Assembly: GCF_032854445.1 (NCBI RefSeq)
Contig: NC_088303.1
Span: 14,081,501 to 14,145,500 of the forward strand
Source of the DNA: Liolophura sinensis
Taxonomy: Eukaryota > Mollusca > Polyplacophora > Chitonida > Chitonidae
DNA: 64,000 bases
Direction: 5' to 3'
Within the stretch, counting starts at the first letter, position 1; each line of letters starts with the position of its first letter. Of this stretch, positions 23,901 to 35,473 are shown in pieces. The notes beneath the pieces were generated by a model. The model had not been told where the DNA came from and did no database searches. It was given only the letters and a program-made list of their open reading frames with translations. A program made the translations under genes and the position numbers.

Positions 23901-24703
23901 GAGATAACATTTCTTGAAATCGGCGGTCATTGGCTACCTTAATAAAAGTCTAATCCAGACAAATACATTTGATAAATATGATATCCCTGATTGAAAATCT
24001 GTTGAGACTACTTCAGTCACTAGCTCTTATGCAATGAAGTGGTGTTTTTGAATCAAACCCTTGACTGTCACGTACCTGGCGAATTACCCTTGTTCCACCA
24101 CTGCATCTGTTTATCCAGATAATCTAATTTTATATATGTTGGATATTCTCCAGCACATTGTTAAACAATACTGTAATCTAAGGAAGAAACAATCAATTGT
24201 CAGTGTGTAATGTTTGCTGTATTAAAACCTGGTTAGCATGCTATGGTGACCAAGAAGTTTCTCACCAATAGGGTTGCTGTGAGCTCAAATCCAGCTCATG
24301 GTGGTGTCCTTTCTGTTATACCTGGGAAGATCTGCCAACAACGTGCAGGTAGTTGTGGGTTTGCCCAAGGCTCTACCCGGTTTCCTCCCACCAAAATGCT
24401 GGCCTTCGTCGCATAAATGAAATATTCTTGAGATAAATACATTGTGCATTATCACATTTATTACTTTCAGGTAAGGATACAAATGCTTCTCAGTTTTTCA
24501 TCACAACGGTGGAGACGACATGGCTGAACGGGCGCCACACTGTGTTTGGTAAGGTGATTAAAGGTATGTCTGTGGTTAGAGCGGTAGAGAACCTGCCCAC
24601 TAACTCCGAGGACTCCCCGATAAAGGAGGTCATAATTACCAAGAGTGGAGCGATACCTGTTGAAGAACCGTTTGTTGTGGCTAAAGACGACGCCAAAGAC
24701 TGA
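20911..24703 (+). CDS. ppib: Cyclophilin B-like secretory peptidyl-prolyl isomerase (copy A), 4 coding exons
   Basis: Catalyses cis-trans isomerisation of X-Pro bonds, expected on client proteins in the ER. Coding exons: 20911-20967, 21734-21935, 22635-22754, 24471-24703 (57+202+120+233 nt; 203 aa), intron phases 0, 1, 1, all GT/AG. Exon 1 ([19 protein letters not shown]) is a signal peptide and ends at AAA|GTAAGT. The domain starts at [14 protein letters not shown]. Active-site residues of the family are present: the Arg of [15 protein letters not shown] with its Phe, Met and Gln, Asn/Ala in [12 protein letters not shown], Trp in [14 protein letters not shown], and the His of GRH. The C-terminus [14 protein letters not shown] resembles the cyclophilin B ending and lacks KDEL. 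Start choice: the exon has the same length and phase as that of copy B, and the ATG context is good. Intron 3 holds an exon-derived minisatellite and a SINE. An upstream exon at 19261 may give another N-terminus. Confidence 0.92.
22550..22582. repeat. C-rich/CA low-complexity tract in cyclophilin A intron 2
   Basis: Runs of C followed by CACACACACA end about 50 bp before exon 3. With the nearby T-rich stretch it may add to the pyrimidine tract of the acceptor at 22634. Confidence 0.7.
22755..23822. repeat. Exon-derived minisatellite filling most of cyclophilin A intron 3
   Basis: The full unit is about 78 bp. It contains a copy of the last 21 nt of exon 3 (GGCTGAGTATGGCTAATGCT plus G), the 5' splice site GTAAGC, then GGTCAGCTGTTAGACATGAC, then GCACACTTCCCGTATATAGG and ACTGTACAGTA. 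Shorter units of about 43 bp lack the exon-like part and repeat only the GACATGACGCACACTTCC half. About nine exon-edge copies follow the true one, near 22871, 22950, 23030, 23290, 23410, 23488, 23563, 23684 and 23762. Seven keep GGTAAGC/GGTAAGCC; the one near 23030 reads GGTTAGC and the one near 23563 lost GT (GGGAAGC). The first unit is exon 3 itself, so the array arose by tandem duplication across the exon-intron boundary. Confidence 0.9.
24244..24436 (+). mobile_element. SINE copy close to the cyclophilin A exon 4 acceptor
   Basis: A diverged copy from GACCAAGAAGTTTCTCACCA through GAGCTCAAATCCAGCTCATG, ACCCGGTTTCCTCCCACC and GAAATATTCTTGAG. The final CGGCGTAAAACACC part is missing. Only about 35 nt separate its end from the acceptor AG at 24469-24470. 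Confidence 0.8.
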
Positions 24704-25530
24704 GGGGTTTGGTGGGGATTTTAGATGCATTCATAAAAATTAACAACCCATTTGAAAAGTGATATCGTCACCTCATGTGCCTGGAGTCTTAACAAAAAAA
24801 ATAATGATCTGTTAGAATTGATTTTCCTTGGTAACTGCATTGCTTTGTCAGAGAGAGCATGGGGAAGGCCTGCATGTAAAGTATAAGTGTTTGTACACAT
24901 ATTAGAGGAGACAAATTTAAAGACTTACCTGATTTTTCAATGTTTAGAAGCACTTGTCTTGGTCTCACATGTCTGGGGTTGTTTAATCAGGTAGTATACT
25001 GATTAAGATTTGTGCTAGTTTGTTAACTCCTATGTGCGGTTGACATGTGTCACAAAAAGTGGTCATTATTAAGACTCCCTTATGGTGCTGATGCATGCTT
25101 TTGTTGGACCTCAAGCTCATCTTCACATCCATGTTGCCTTGACCTTTCAAACCATTAAGTCAATCCACGACAGGTATGATGTTGGCATGAGATTAAATTG
25201 ACTTGGTTCAGTATTTTGACCAGTCCTTTCAACACATGCTGTAAAATACTGATTCAAATGAGGACTGTGGATTTTGTTTTTGTATTTGATATTGTATATT
25301 GTGCTAGTGCAGCTGAATGACAAATCAGACACAAAAACCAACATTGGTGGGTATAGATTTTAACATCGGTGGTGTTCTGTGTTTATCGATTAAGGACATG
25401 AATCCTGTTAACAACTGCACTATGCATGTTTATGTATTATATTTTTAAACGAGAATTTATTGTGTAATTGTGAGACCAAGGACTAATTTCAACTTGTTTC
25501 ATTCAGTAAAGAGTCAATATTTTCTCACAC
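24704..25530 (+). other. Probable 3' UTR of cyclophilin A
   Basis: No gene is seen between the stop codon and an AGTAAA at 25505-25510. That variant polyadenylation signal is followed by a GT-rich stretch (GTGAGCGTTGTTTGTTC). The extent is inferred from these signals alone. Confidence 0.45.
25505..25510 (+). promoter_or_regulatory. Possible polyadenylation signal (AGTAAA) of cyclophilin A
   Basis: A variant hexamer about 800 nt after the stop, with a GT-rich element 20-40 nt downstream. No canonical AATAAA was found closer. Confidence 0.35.
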
Positions 25531-25973
25531 AAGTGAGCGTTGTTTGTTCATGAACATCATGCCAATTACATGTTCATTTTGATAACCACATGTTCCTTAG
25601 GACAACCACGTGTTTACGGCGAGAACGTATGACGCCGGAACAGACCCTCCGCAATTGATTTTCTCTGATTGGATTACGGATCCATTGGTGTCACTGGTGA
25701 AAACAAAGCTCTTTGGTGCAATGTTAGTCCCAGGGGAAAAGCTCATGGGGTGTACTCGGAAGGGCTAACGTCAAGTGGGGCTTTTATCAGGAAGGGCTGG
25801 TGTCCTGAAGGATTTGCTCACGCCATAAAGTAGTCATGGTATATTTGTGACATATACCTACATACCAGTATATCCATATTATGTCTCCACCGATCTTTTT
25901 AGACAGCTGGGGAGCGTCTCTGTTTCAATTGCCGATAGGCACGCGACCTTATCTTTTTTTTCTCTCCTTCTGT

Positions 25974-26042
25974 CAACCTGACCGCCGTCATATAAGTAAA
26001 GTATACTTTGAGTAAAGCCTTATAAACAACAATCAAATACAG
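25974..26042 (+). mobile_element. SINE tail fragment
   Basis: ACCGCCGTCATATAAGTAAA, then a diverged GAGTAAAGCCTTATAAACAA and CAATCAAATACA. Only the 3' domain remains. Confidence 0.65.
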
Positions 26043-26087
26043 TAAATCATAGTTTAGCCAACTAATGTGCCGTACTTTTAATCCTAA

Positions 26088-26244
26088 ACACGCTGTCTTC
26101 TCCCGTACGTCGGAAAGTCTTCCAGCAACCTGTAGATGGTCGTGGGTTTCTCCAGGGCTCTGCGCGGTTTCCTCCCACCATCGTGCTGGCCGCCGTCGTG
26201 TAAGTGAAATATTCATGAGTAGGGCGTAAAACTCCAATGCAAAC
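26088..26244 (+). mobile_element. SINE fragment (core and tail)
   Basis: Begins near CTCCCGTACGTCGGAAAGTC, continues through GGTCGTGGGTTTCTCCAGGG and CACCATCGTGCTGGCCGCCG, and ends GGGCGTAAAACTCCAATG. It shares CACCATCGTG and GTCGTGTAAGTG with the copy at 26336, so the two are probably related by local duplication. Confidence 0.8.
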
Positions 26245-26335
26245 AAAGCTGGCTCCTTTGCCAGAGAATGAAGACACATTAGGGTTGAAACTAATGGGCA
26301 ATGGTCCCCATCGTCGTTATATGACTGAAATATGA

Positions 26336-26432
26336 CTCTGTCCGGTTTCCTCCCACCATCGTGCTGGCCGCCGTCGTGTAAGTGAAATATTCTTGAGAAG
26401 GGCGTAAAACACCAATCAAATAAATTAATATT
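26336..26432 (+). mobile_element. SINE fragment (3' half)
   Basis: TCCGGTTTCCTCCCACCATC, then GTGCTGGCCGCCGTCGTGTA, ending in GGGCGTAAAACACCAATC and an AAATAAATTAAT tail. Confidence 0.8.
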
Positions 26433-27815
26433 AAAACTAGCACTAGCAACACTGGGGCGCTGTAACTCGGACACAGCCTAATAGCTGTGATCAATGTTGC
26501 GGAAATACGGAAATTGTCGCGCTGCGCATGGAATCAATTGGACATATATATCCTGGACAGGAATATGGACTGACAGACAAGCAGAACCAGTATACCATAA
26601 TACGCACCTCTCCCCAAGCCTAATAGCGAGCTTGTAAAGTTAGGATGAGGCCATGAGAGACCTTCCATCAATTTCCTGTGTAGTATCTTAAGGACATTTC
26701 CACAACTATATTTTCTACCACTTTCTCAAAAATAATAATAAAGGCGACAACACGGATATTTGAGGCACAGCTTCATTTAACTCCTGTGTAGGATACCATT
26801 CCTGCATTGAATGTCAGGTGCGAGGGTTTCCACAATTTTCTGATTTTTTTTTCTGAAAAGAATGAATACAAGCACGGCTTGCGTGTCTTGTACGTGTCCA
26901 AGGTATGATGGTCTCCGTACTAGAATTGAAAGTTGTATTATCTATCAAACAGAAAAATATATATATATTTAGTTATAAATTACGTTGGACACACCGATGG
27001 TTTTCACAATAAAAATTTATGTAGTCAATTTTCTAGCATTTTGTCTTTAGCAGAACTTATCGTATGGTTTCTGTTTTACCACATATGTACCGGATATACA
27101 CATCCCGGGATTCAACAATTATGTAATTTATGTAACGATTTGTTAGTTACGCCCTGTAGGGCAAATATACCAGCGTGCACAATTAAGCCGGACTTGATTC
27201 CCACGCCTGTCTACGCCGAGAGGAGCTAGCCGGATTATACCGTACCCCGGTATACACTAGAAGTGACGTCTTTGTTTTAGTCTGTTAAACATCTGCTGTG
27301 AAGTTGTGGTCAGATTTCAGGCATGTCCGATGACTTTATTATTTACACGTAAACTTGAAACTTGATCGTAGTAGAGCTTGACAAGTCAGATATGACGTCA
27401 TCGGATTAGATCCCCTGTTGTTCGTCCGTAACCCTTCACTGAATGGTGTGTATGTTACGCATATAGGAAATGCTAATTCGTTAGAAGCATCCACGAATGC
27501 GTAGACGTATGTAGTCCCCTCTATTTCTAGTTGTAGTTAGTTTCAGCTAATGTCTTTAACTTGTCAGTTTAACACAGCCCTGATTTATTGGAGAGTATAA
27601 TTTTCATCGATCCAAATGGCTTCCTTCACAATTCTGCTTACTCCACCCCCCCCACCCCCCCCCCCACCCACACACACACAATAATCAGAACTAGCCTAGG
27701 GGGGATGTAAGTTGCTTCGTTTAAACATTTACAGGTCCTGAGAGAATAAAACCACATGTATTGCTGGGGTAAACATGCCAGAGGCCGTATTTCAGGGCTG
27801 ATCATTTACCAAATA
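26433..27815. other. Intergenic, with a C-rich tract
   Basis: Unique AT-rich sequence with no gene seen. A C-homopolymer/CA tract lies at about 27645-27680. Confidence 0.5.
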
Positions 27816-28072
27816 TTGCGCGCTAGCACAGCGTAATGACCAGGAGTCTCTCACCAATGCGGTCGCTGTGAGTTCTTGTCCAGCTCATGCTGGCTTCATC
27901 TCCGGCCGTACTTGTGAAGGTCTGCCAGCAGCCTGCGAAAGGTCGTGGGTTTCCCCCGGGCTCTGCCCGGTTTCCACCCACCATAATGCTGGCCGCCGTC
28001 GTATAAGTGAAGTAAATATTCTTGACTACGGCGTAAAACACCAATCAAATAAATAAATAAATAAATAAACCA
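27816..28072 (+). mobile_element. SINE copy, nearly complete
   Basis: TTGCGCGCTAGCACAGCGTA, then GCGGTCGCTGTGAGTTCTTG (diverged B box), the core with CCCCCGGGCTCTGCCCGG, and CGGCGTAAAACACCAATC with five AAAT repeats. Only the first A-box bases are missing. It is well preserved and therefore relatively young. Confidence 0.88.
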
Positions 28073-28945
28073 AATATTGCACTGTTGTCGCTGCCGGTAT
28101 TTTTTACTCTCCATACTGTTCATGTAGTCTTTTGTATTTTGAAGAAATTAAAACATTGAGAAAGTACCGGTACTTATTCTGGTAGGGAAGTTACATTTCA
28201 TATACATTTACCTCTTAAAGAACTTAAAGTGTGGACTTTAAGTGACATTTGATGCATGTCTGCATCACATAGCGTTTCACATGAGATTTCTGTGTCTCAA
28301 CTCGAACCACAGTCGCAATGACTACTGTACCTCGGCATGTAGTATACATCTGACCACCAAAAGGACGGCATGTGTCGTCAGAATGACAGTATTTTGTTTA
28401 TAACATCTTTTTTCGAAGATGAAGTATGTGCACCTCCGTACGTATATCGGAGCTGGGGGTTATCTAAGCAGTAAAATGAGATTCCGTCTTTTTTTCCCTC
28501 TCATCGCTTTGTCTAAGCTTTGTACGTTCAATTATTAGGTGTTTTTTTTTAATGTGATGAATGAAAATCTTTTTTAAGTGGTCAACTTGTTGTTAATGGA
28601 AGTAAATATGGATCTGTTTATATGTTTACACCCAATTGCAGCAAATGTGTCAATAAAGTAGTTTGTATAGCACTATGCCGGCGGATCTTGACAAGATATT
28701 ATTTTTCCGACATCGTCAATCGTGACTAAAAATAAACTTGTATCCAAAAGACCGAATCATATGAGTGGAGATTAAAATGCTGTGCAACAAATGGCATAAG
28801 ATTTTGGAAAATGAAAGCCTAGGTTAACGTCAGACCTATAATTGGCCTATACATCTCGACGGTGAAGTGAGATGGCAAAGAATTCCATTATGAAAGCGTT
28901 AATAAGAATTTGGCGTATGATAGTTTTATTCAGACTTTTGTCACA
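28073..28945. other. Intergenic, upstream of cyclophilin B
   Basis: No gene or repeat recognised. T-rich tracts occur near 28540. Confidence 0.45.
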
Positions 28946-29027
28946 GGGCCAGGAATCTCAGTAACTTTGTAAAAGAAAACATCACCAGACTGGTTTTCCA
29001 CGGTTACTTCCCGTTGTTGAGATTTGT

Positions 29028-29046
29028 CCAATCTTTCCCCGCCAGG
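29028..29046 (+). promoter_or_regulatory. ER-stress-element-like motif upstream of cyclophilin B
   Basis: CCAAT, nine bases, then CCAGG. The known ERSE is CCAAT-N9-CCACG, so this differs at one position with exact spacing. It lies about 130-150 bp before the ATG. An ER chaperone gene is a sensible target, but a single near-match can occur by chance. Confidence 0.35.
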
Positions 29047-29178
29047 ACAACCCCCTCCCCCCTGCCCACTCTCTCCCCGGCTCTGTGCCACGTACCCCGA
29101 ACCCTGAGTCACCCCAGCCGTCTTATAGAGGAGCAGCTACTCTCTCGCAAGCGTTCTTCTTCATCACTCCCTCACAAG

Positions 29179-32100
29179 ATGGCAGCATCGCAGTTCTTCG
29201 TTCTCGTAGTTATTACTCTGGCCAAGCTTATTGAGGTAATGTATTGTCTAAGTTTCATCACAAAATATGGTGTATACTATTGCTAGCATGCAGTAGAGCC
29301 ACTTTTCAGGTAATTGCTCAGCCTGAGAGTTATGCAGTTGTTTAAGGTAGTTTGTGCACGGCTGTGTAGTGGCTTGGTGAGCGGGGTGAAATTAGATCCG
29401 GTCTTATACTAGTTATACCCGGTCTATTCCTGTACTCACACATGGCCTGTATACGTGGCATTGACCCTAGGCTTTGCACAGAACGTAACTTAGAACAATT
29501 TTCTCTGTTTACGTAGATTTTTAGACAACTTTGATTAGTATAATACAGTTGCAAGAGTCAGCACTTACCTGCAATTTCATTTTCATCCACTTATCACTTA
29601 CAATAAACTTATATGTGTATAACGGACGACGACATATTCATTCCTTATTTAATTGCATGTTATAAAAATTCTTTTGATGAGGATCGAAGCGTTTAAGTCA
29701 GTTGTTTCTGTGTAAACCTTCAAACGGTATAGATTTGACCAATTTAGTGTTGAAAAAGATTACTCTCATCCTGTAGTCCTAAATAGTCGACGATTCCTTT
29801 CCGCAGCACGACTTACAAAGCAGAAAAAGTAACACATCATCTTATATTCAACTACGAATGTTTTATACCTCTAAAGAATACTTGCGTAGGGCTGGATTGG
29901 GAATGTTTAATCAATGAGTATGTTAATGAGTGTGCCTTTTGTCCCATTGATGTGAGTTAAGATTCAAAGCTTCTGACCTAGCTTTGTATGTGTTTCAACC
30001 GCATCACGCAGGGGCTTGGTCAAAAACTAGTTTCGTCTCATGTATGTTCTAAACGGCTAGTTGCGATTGACCTATAGCTATGTAGCTTATATGCTTAATA
30101 AGTGTTCATAATGGTGGTACGGATTGTGGGTTCTTGACCATATATATCAATGTATCCTCTGCTCACAATACACGTATATTCAGTGTCTTTTTCATCATAA
30201 GTTACATCGTTCACAAAACCATCTCTGATCAAATGCCGGGAAGAAGTGTTCAGTGAAGATTAAAGCTTCCACATAACGACATTAAGTAAATTCAGGAATT
30301 GTACAGCAGTTTACAGCTTTAGACTATTTGGCAACACGCATGTTTAAAATGTTGGCCGTTAAACATTACCACATGTTGGTTTTGTGGCGACTGCGTGTAG
30401 GCCCATAAGGGCATACTCATGAATAATCAACGCATTTCACACATGCAGGGTTGTAACATAGTTGTGTAAGATTGCTTCACACACCGGAAGTACGACTCGG
30501 AAGCCGTTTGACATATTACATGATCAATTAAGGGCGCACTAAAACGCTTCCTCTGAGCTGTGTGGTTCCCGTAGGTAACTGAGTGACATTTTGAAACGAA
30601 TTCTTTCAAAATATTTGAAATCATAGATACTTCATAACATGAAAGATGGCCAGGGTTGTTTGAGAAATAGTTCTTTTGTCCTGTTTGCACCTTTAAGGTT
30701 TTAACAGAAAAAATAGCACACCAAAGCGTGTATTTTAACAAATGTATTATAGCAAAGCATTGACTTGGGTATACTTTCTTGAAGGGTGTTAGATGTTGTG
30801 CTTATTAAGATGTTTAGGTATTTCTTGTTGTATTGATCACAACTGTTTAGGTTTGCATTCCAAAACCACTCAAAAACGTGATTTAGCAAACGTACTAATA
30901 AGCCAAAGATTTTTGTTAAGTACTAAATACTTTAACAATGGGTCTTAACAGTTTCATGTGATGTGCAGTATAATGCCCTTTTGGGTGTTTTTTGGTAGGT
31001 AAAGGGAATTATGAAATGAAAAAAGATGCTGATTGTGATTTATATGTGCAAAAAAAAAACGGGTTCTTTTTTTACGCAGGATACAGTTTGATTCCAAATG
31101 TACGTGTATGCAAAGAGTCTGAAGCCATTTATAACAGAAACGTAATTTGCATCTTTTAATTTTTGGTGCAAAATAGCCACAATCACGTCATGCTTTTTAT
31201 ATAAATCTATACCTTCATTTTATTTCTGAACTCTAACACTTTCGTCAACATTCCTTTTTTTTTATTGACACTTTCTTTCTTAACTTTTCAATAACAGTTT
31301 CCTAACAATGTAAACCGCGAGGCGAAAGGCAAATCGCTTCGGTTCGGTGAACTCACGTAACGTTACTCGAAAAGGACCCCGCGTGGTTCAGTGGCGAGGT
31401 AAGTTTAGCTTGGGTTGGTTATTTTATTTTATTTTTTTTTTGATGGCAGATTTTTCCGACAAACTTCTACTGTATAAATAGTTTTATTAAAATAGATTGG
31501 AATGGGAGAGGGAACATACATATATATAAAGAAGCAAACTTGTAAAACCACGCATCTCATGGAAACAGTCATTTGGCACACGAAGTTTTTGTACTGTAGA
31601 AATATAATAAACCAGCTGTGGTATACGTGTCCATAGTTTGCACATGTGCCAATGACATCATACAGGGCGCCACAATCAGCCAACATCCATATCCATTCCC
31701 TAGCAATATCAAAACAGTGTATATTATGATACCAAGCAGGCAAAATGTCTGGCTGTAAAATGCGGATAAACTTTAATTGACGCTACCATACACCCGGGAA
31801 GCCACTGACGACATACGGTACATTTGTGAATTGGGCTGGTTTTGTTATCTACGCGTTTGTTTATTAATTTGATTGGTGTTTTACCTCGCACTGAAAAATA
31901 TTCTTTTATACGACGGCCGCCATCATTATATTGGGAGGAAATCGAGCAGAGCCCGGGGGGAAACCCACGGCCATCTGGAGGTTGCCGGCAGACCTTCCCA
32001 CTTACGGTTATGAGCTGGACTTGAACACACAGCGACCGCATTGCTGATAGGCTTCGCACTGGTGAGAGACTTCTGGGTCATAACACCGTGCTGGCGTGCT

Positions 32101-35100
32101 AACCACCTCGGCCACGAAGGCCTCCTCGACACGTTTATATCCGCGCCACTAAGGACTGGAAATATACAGAAACGAGTGCCCGAAACAGTTTTTGTTTACT
32201 TCTTTTGTTTTTAGTTATCCTTTGTATGGTCCAGGAACTGCTGTATAAAATGAAGGTTATAGAGTGTGTAGAAAAAAATTGGTTCTTGTGTCAAGGCAAG
32301 GTGAATATAGTTCGTCATGACACCAAGATACTTTGATTTTATTAACTAATTTCCATGTAAAGTCGTGATGAGTTGAGATTACTGTATCTGTCCCTGAATG
32401 GCAGTAGCATCTTTAGGAATGTTTCTAATTGCGGTTGAAGTAAAATGTCTTAAATGATAATAATTTTAGGGGAAAGAAAACCCTGTAACGCTGAAGGAAA
32501 TTCCGTAGCATGTATAAGCAACTGTATATTAAATGACAGTGGCACCTTTACAAGTGTGTCTTCATACGGTTTAAATGAAAACTTTTAAATGATAATGATG
32601 TTAGGCGAAAGAATACACCTGCAGCGAATTCCCAAGCATGTATATGCAATTGTGCAATCTGTTTTGTCAAAATTAAGATACTAGTACCCTCTTTAGACGG
32701 TTTTGGTTCGCTCACTTACGACGCAAAACTAAATGGAACCAACTTTCTGTACACAGACTCACGCCTACCCCAAACCATCAAGTGGGTGCACAAACTGTGT
32801 AAGTAAATAAAAAAATATATAGCCCTAAGAATTTATTGGAGAGAGCGTTTGGTTGGACGTTGCCGAAACTCCTGTTTACTACAGGCGCATATATAGCCAG
32901 TCGTCAACAAGCATTTACCGCACGAATTTAGGTGATAAAATCTCGATGCTGCAATCGAGTTTATTGGAATTATAATCAGAACAATGCTTGTTATTGTCTT
33001 ATTGTGATTTAGATAATGAGAATGGCTATATACGAGCTGCAGTAGAGTCGTATATATTAAATACTGTCGTCTGAAACGCCTATTTTCCCAATTTCCGAAT
33101 GTGGGGAAAATGATTTCGGCCATTGGGGTTTGGCCGTGCCTGAATGTCACTCTCTTAAATAGCTGTGGGATTTTTTTTGACAAGTTGGTGACTTATTGAG
33201 CTATGTGTTTCAAACAATATCAGTGGTAGAACAGTGTCTATAGCTGGAGTGGTAGGGTGTAAGAAACACAGGGATGTGTCATTAATACTGTCTACATCTC
33301 AGTTATCTTGCTTAGCAGTGTTTGTGCTCCGAAGTCTTTAATGCTACAAGCATCTTACACGATGATTGTACCGCACTGAAAATAATACGACAGTGGTTTG
33401 TGGGGACATAGATAACAAGACAAACTTTATTTTCAGGCCGGAGATACGACAGTGACGAAAAAGGTGTTCTTTGATATCTCCATCGACGGTGAAGAAGTGG
33501 GTAGGATCGTATTCGGTCTTTTCGGCGACACAGCCCCTAAAACCGTCAATAACTTCTACCAGCTTGCTAGTGGAGATCTGGGCTTCGGTTACGAGGGTAG
33601 CACATTCCACAGGGTGATCAAGGACTTCATGATTCAGGGTGAGTTCAGCGACGTTCCTTATGACATCCTCCCTTGGTCAAGAAATAAATCAATATATATA
33701 AGCAGTACCTATGTCAAGTATGTGGTTTTTACAACAATGAGGCAAGCAGACCGCAAAGAAATGGGCCACCAGTAGTTCATGCAGCTGCCTATTTTGGGTA
33801 ATGCGACCCTTCAAACCAGCAATGCTCAGACATTATTATTCAGTTCAGCCATGTTTTGCCTTTCTTTGCCGGGTATGACTTGAGGTATAACCTCATCACA
33901 CAAAAATTTGGAAAAAGCTTGCTCATCTGATTGAAGATATATGTTGAGATATTTTATTGGATGACCTATTTAATACTGACTTGTAAGTTAAAGGGTGTCC
34001 TGCAGCGATTCGAAAAAAATTCACATTCTAAATTTCTGCTTGAAAAAGGAACACAAGCGTACAAGTGAGGAACACAAGTGTTTCCACAACAGTATATTTA
34101 AAGTCATTTGGCACTTCTCCGATGAGTGTGAATATTACACATGCTTTCTCTCTTTGCTCCTGTACTGATCCATTTGTCACTATTATCGTTTCAGGGGGCG
34201 ACTTTTCCGCACGTGACGGTTCCGGAACTAAGAGCATCTATGGCGATAGGTTTGACGACGAGAACTTCACCCTGGATCACTACGGGCCAGGCTGGCTGAG
34301 CATGGCGAATGCTGGTACGTGTGGGCGTGTGTTTTGAATTGGGGTAATTGGGGTTGCCATAATGACCTGGTCCCAAGATTGCGAAACTGTCTCATACCTA
34401 AATGAGAGCTTGTGTTAAATTCAAAAGGGTTTACTGCACTAAAACTGTGACGTCTTATAGAAATTTTTATTTTATTATTTCAAGAGTTGTCTTAGATTTT
34501 GTGACAAAAGAAGCTTTATTCAAGTTATTAGACTGAGTCTGAGTTAAATCAAAGGCAGCTTTGTGAACCTGGATCCTTGTCAAACTTAAGGTATCTTCCG
34601 CTGTTCACCGTTGCTATTTGTGAAGCACTCACTTGCATCCCGACATGGCTCAACCGCTATTTTTGAAGCACTCACGTGCATCCCGACGTGGCGCAACTGC
34701 TATTTTCAAAGCACTCTCTTGCATCCCGATATGGCTCAACCGTTATTTTTGAAGCATTCACTTGCATCCCGACATGGCTCAATCTCTATTTGTGAACCAT
34801 TGACAGGCATCACGCCATGGCTTGGTCACTATTTGTGAATGAAGCATTCACAGACAAGCCGTTCTGTCTGCCTTTGTCAAGCATTCACATGCATCCCAAC
34901 AAGATCCTGTTGTAGCTTTCGTCGTAAACGAAGGACAAACCTTTGACAATCTTTTGGTGACGTGTACGAATCCAGCTACCGCGCTGATTTGGCTGTTATT
35001 GCACGTCTGGCTATGGTTTTTAGCAGGCTGATATCTGTGGGGTGTGACAGAGGGCTTAAACGTATATCTTATATCTTTAAATCAGCATTAGTTCACTTAT

Positions 35101-35473
35101 TATTGTTTCAAGTTACAAGTTCAACTTGTAAATTCTAACTAAATGTCTCTTATCATGTAATTAATAATATTATAATTAATAGATCACCTATGGATAGTTA
35201 AAATGCATATAACAATTCGTCGTTGTCTCCGCAGGTAAAGACACAAACGGCTCTCAGTTTTTCATCACGACCGTTGCGACGCCTTGGCTGAACGGGAAAC
35301 ACACGGTGTTCGGAAAGGTTCTGGAGGGAATGAAGATTGTGCGAATGATAGAAGATCAGCCGGTGGACAAAGAAAACAGAGACAAACCTCTCAAGGACAT
35401 CGTCATCACCAAGAGTGGAACCATGACAGTCTTCTTACCGTTTGATGTAGAAAAGGAGGCCGTAGAGGAATGA
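29179..35473 (+). CDS. ppib: Cyclophilin B-like secretory peptidyl-prolyl isomerase (copy B), 4 coding exons
   Basis: Prolyl cis-trans isomerase predicted for the ER or secretory route; tandem paralogue of the gene at 20911-24703. Coding exons: 29179-29235, 33437-33638, 34195-34314, 35235-35473 (57+202+120+239 nt; 205 aa), phases 0, 1, 1, GT/AG throughout. Exon 1 ([19 protein letters not shown]) is a signal peptide. The domain runs from [14 protein letters not shown]. Family active-site residues are all visible: [27 protein letters not shown], Trp and His in [14 protein letters not shown]. The C-terminus ([13 protein letters not shown]) departs from the usual cyclophilin B ending and has no KDEL, so ER retention may differ from copy A. 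The leader is pyrimidine-rich and GC-rich compared with its surroundings. Intron 1 (4.2 kb) carries a SINE, and intron 3 a 43-bp array. An AATAAA lies 1.15 kb after the stop. Confidence 0.93.
31860..32126 (-). mobile_element. SINE copy in cyclophilin B intron 1
   Basis: Antisense to the gene: TTTGATTGGTGTTTTACCTC, then AGCAGAGCCCGGGGGGAAAC, B-box side GAGCTGGACTTGAACACACA, and head GCTAACCACCTCGGCCACGA ending AGGCCTC. There is a short extra segment in the head (GATAGGCTTCGCACTGGTGA). Otherwise nearly complete. Confidence 0.85.
34600..34900. repeat. 43-bp tandem repeat in cyclophilin B intron 3
   Basis: Units such as CACTCACTTGCATCCCGACA followed by TGGCTCAACCGCTATTTTTG start at 34626 and 34669, with about five more diverged copies decaying towards 34900. 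It is noncoding and unrelated to the array in copy A. Confidence 0.8.
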
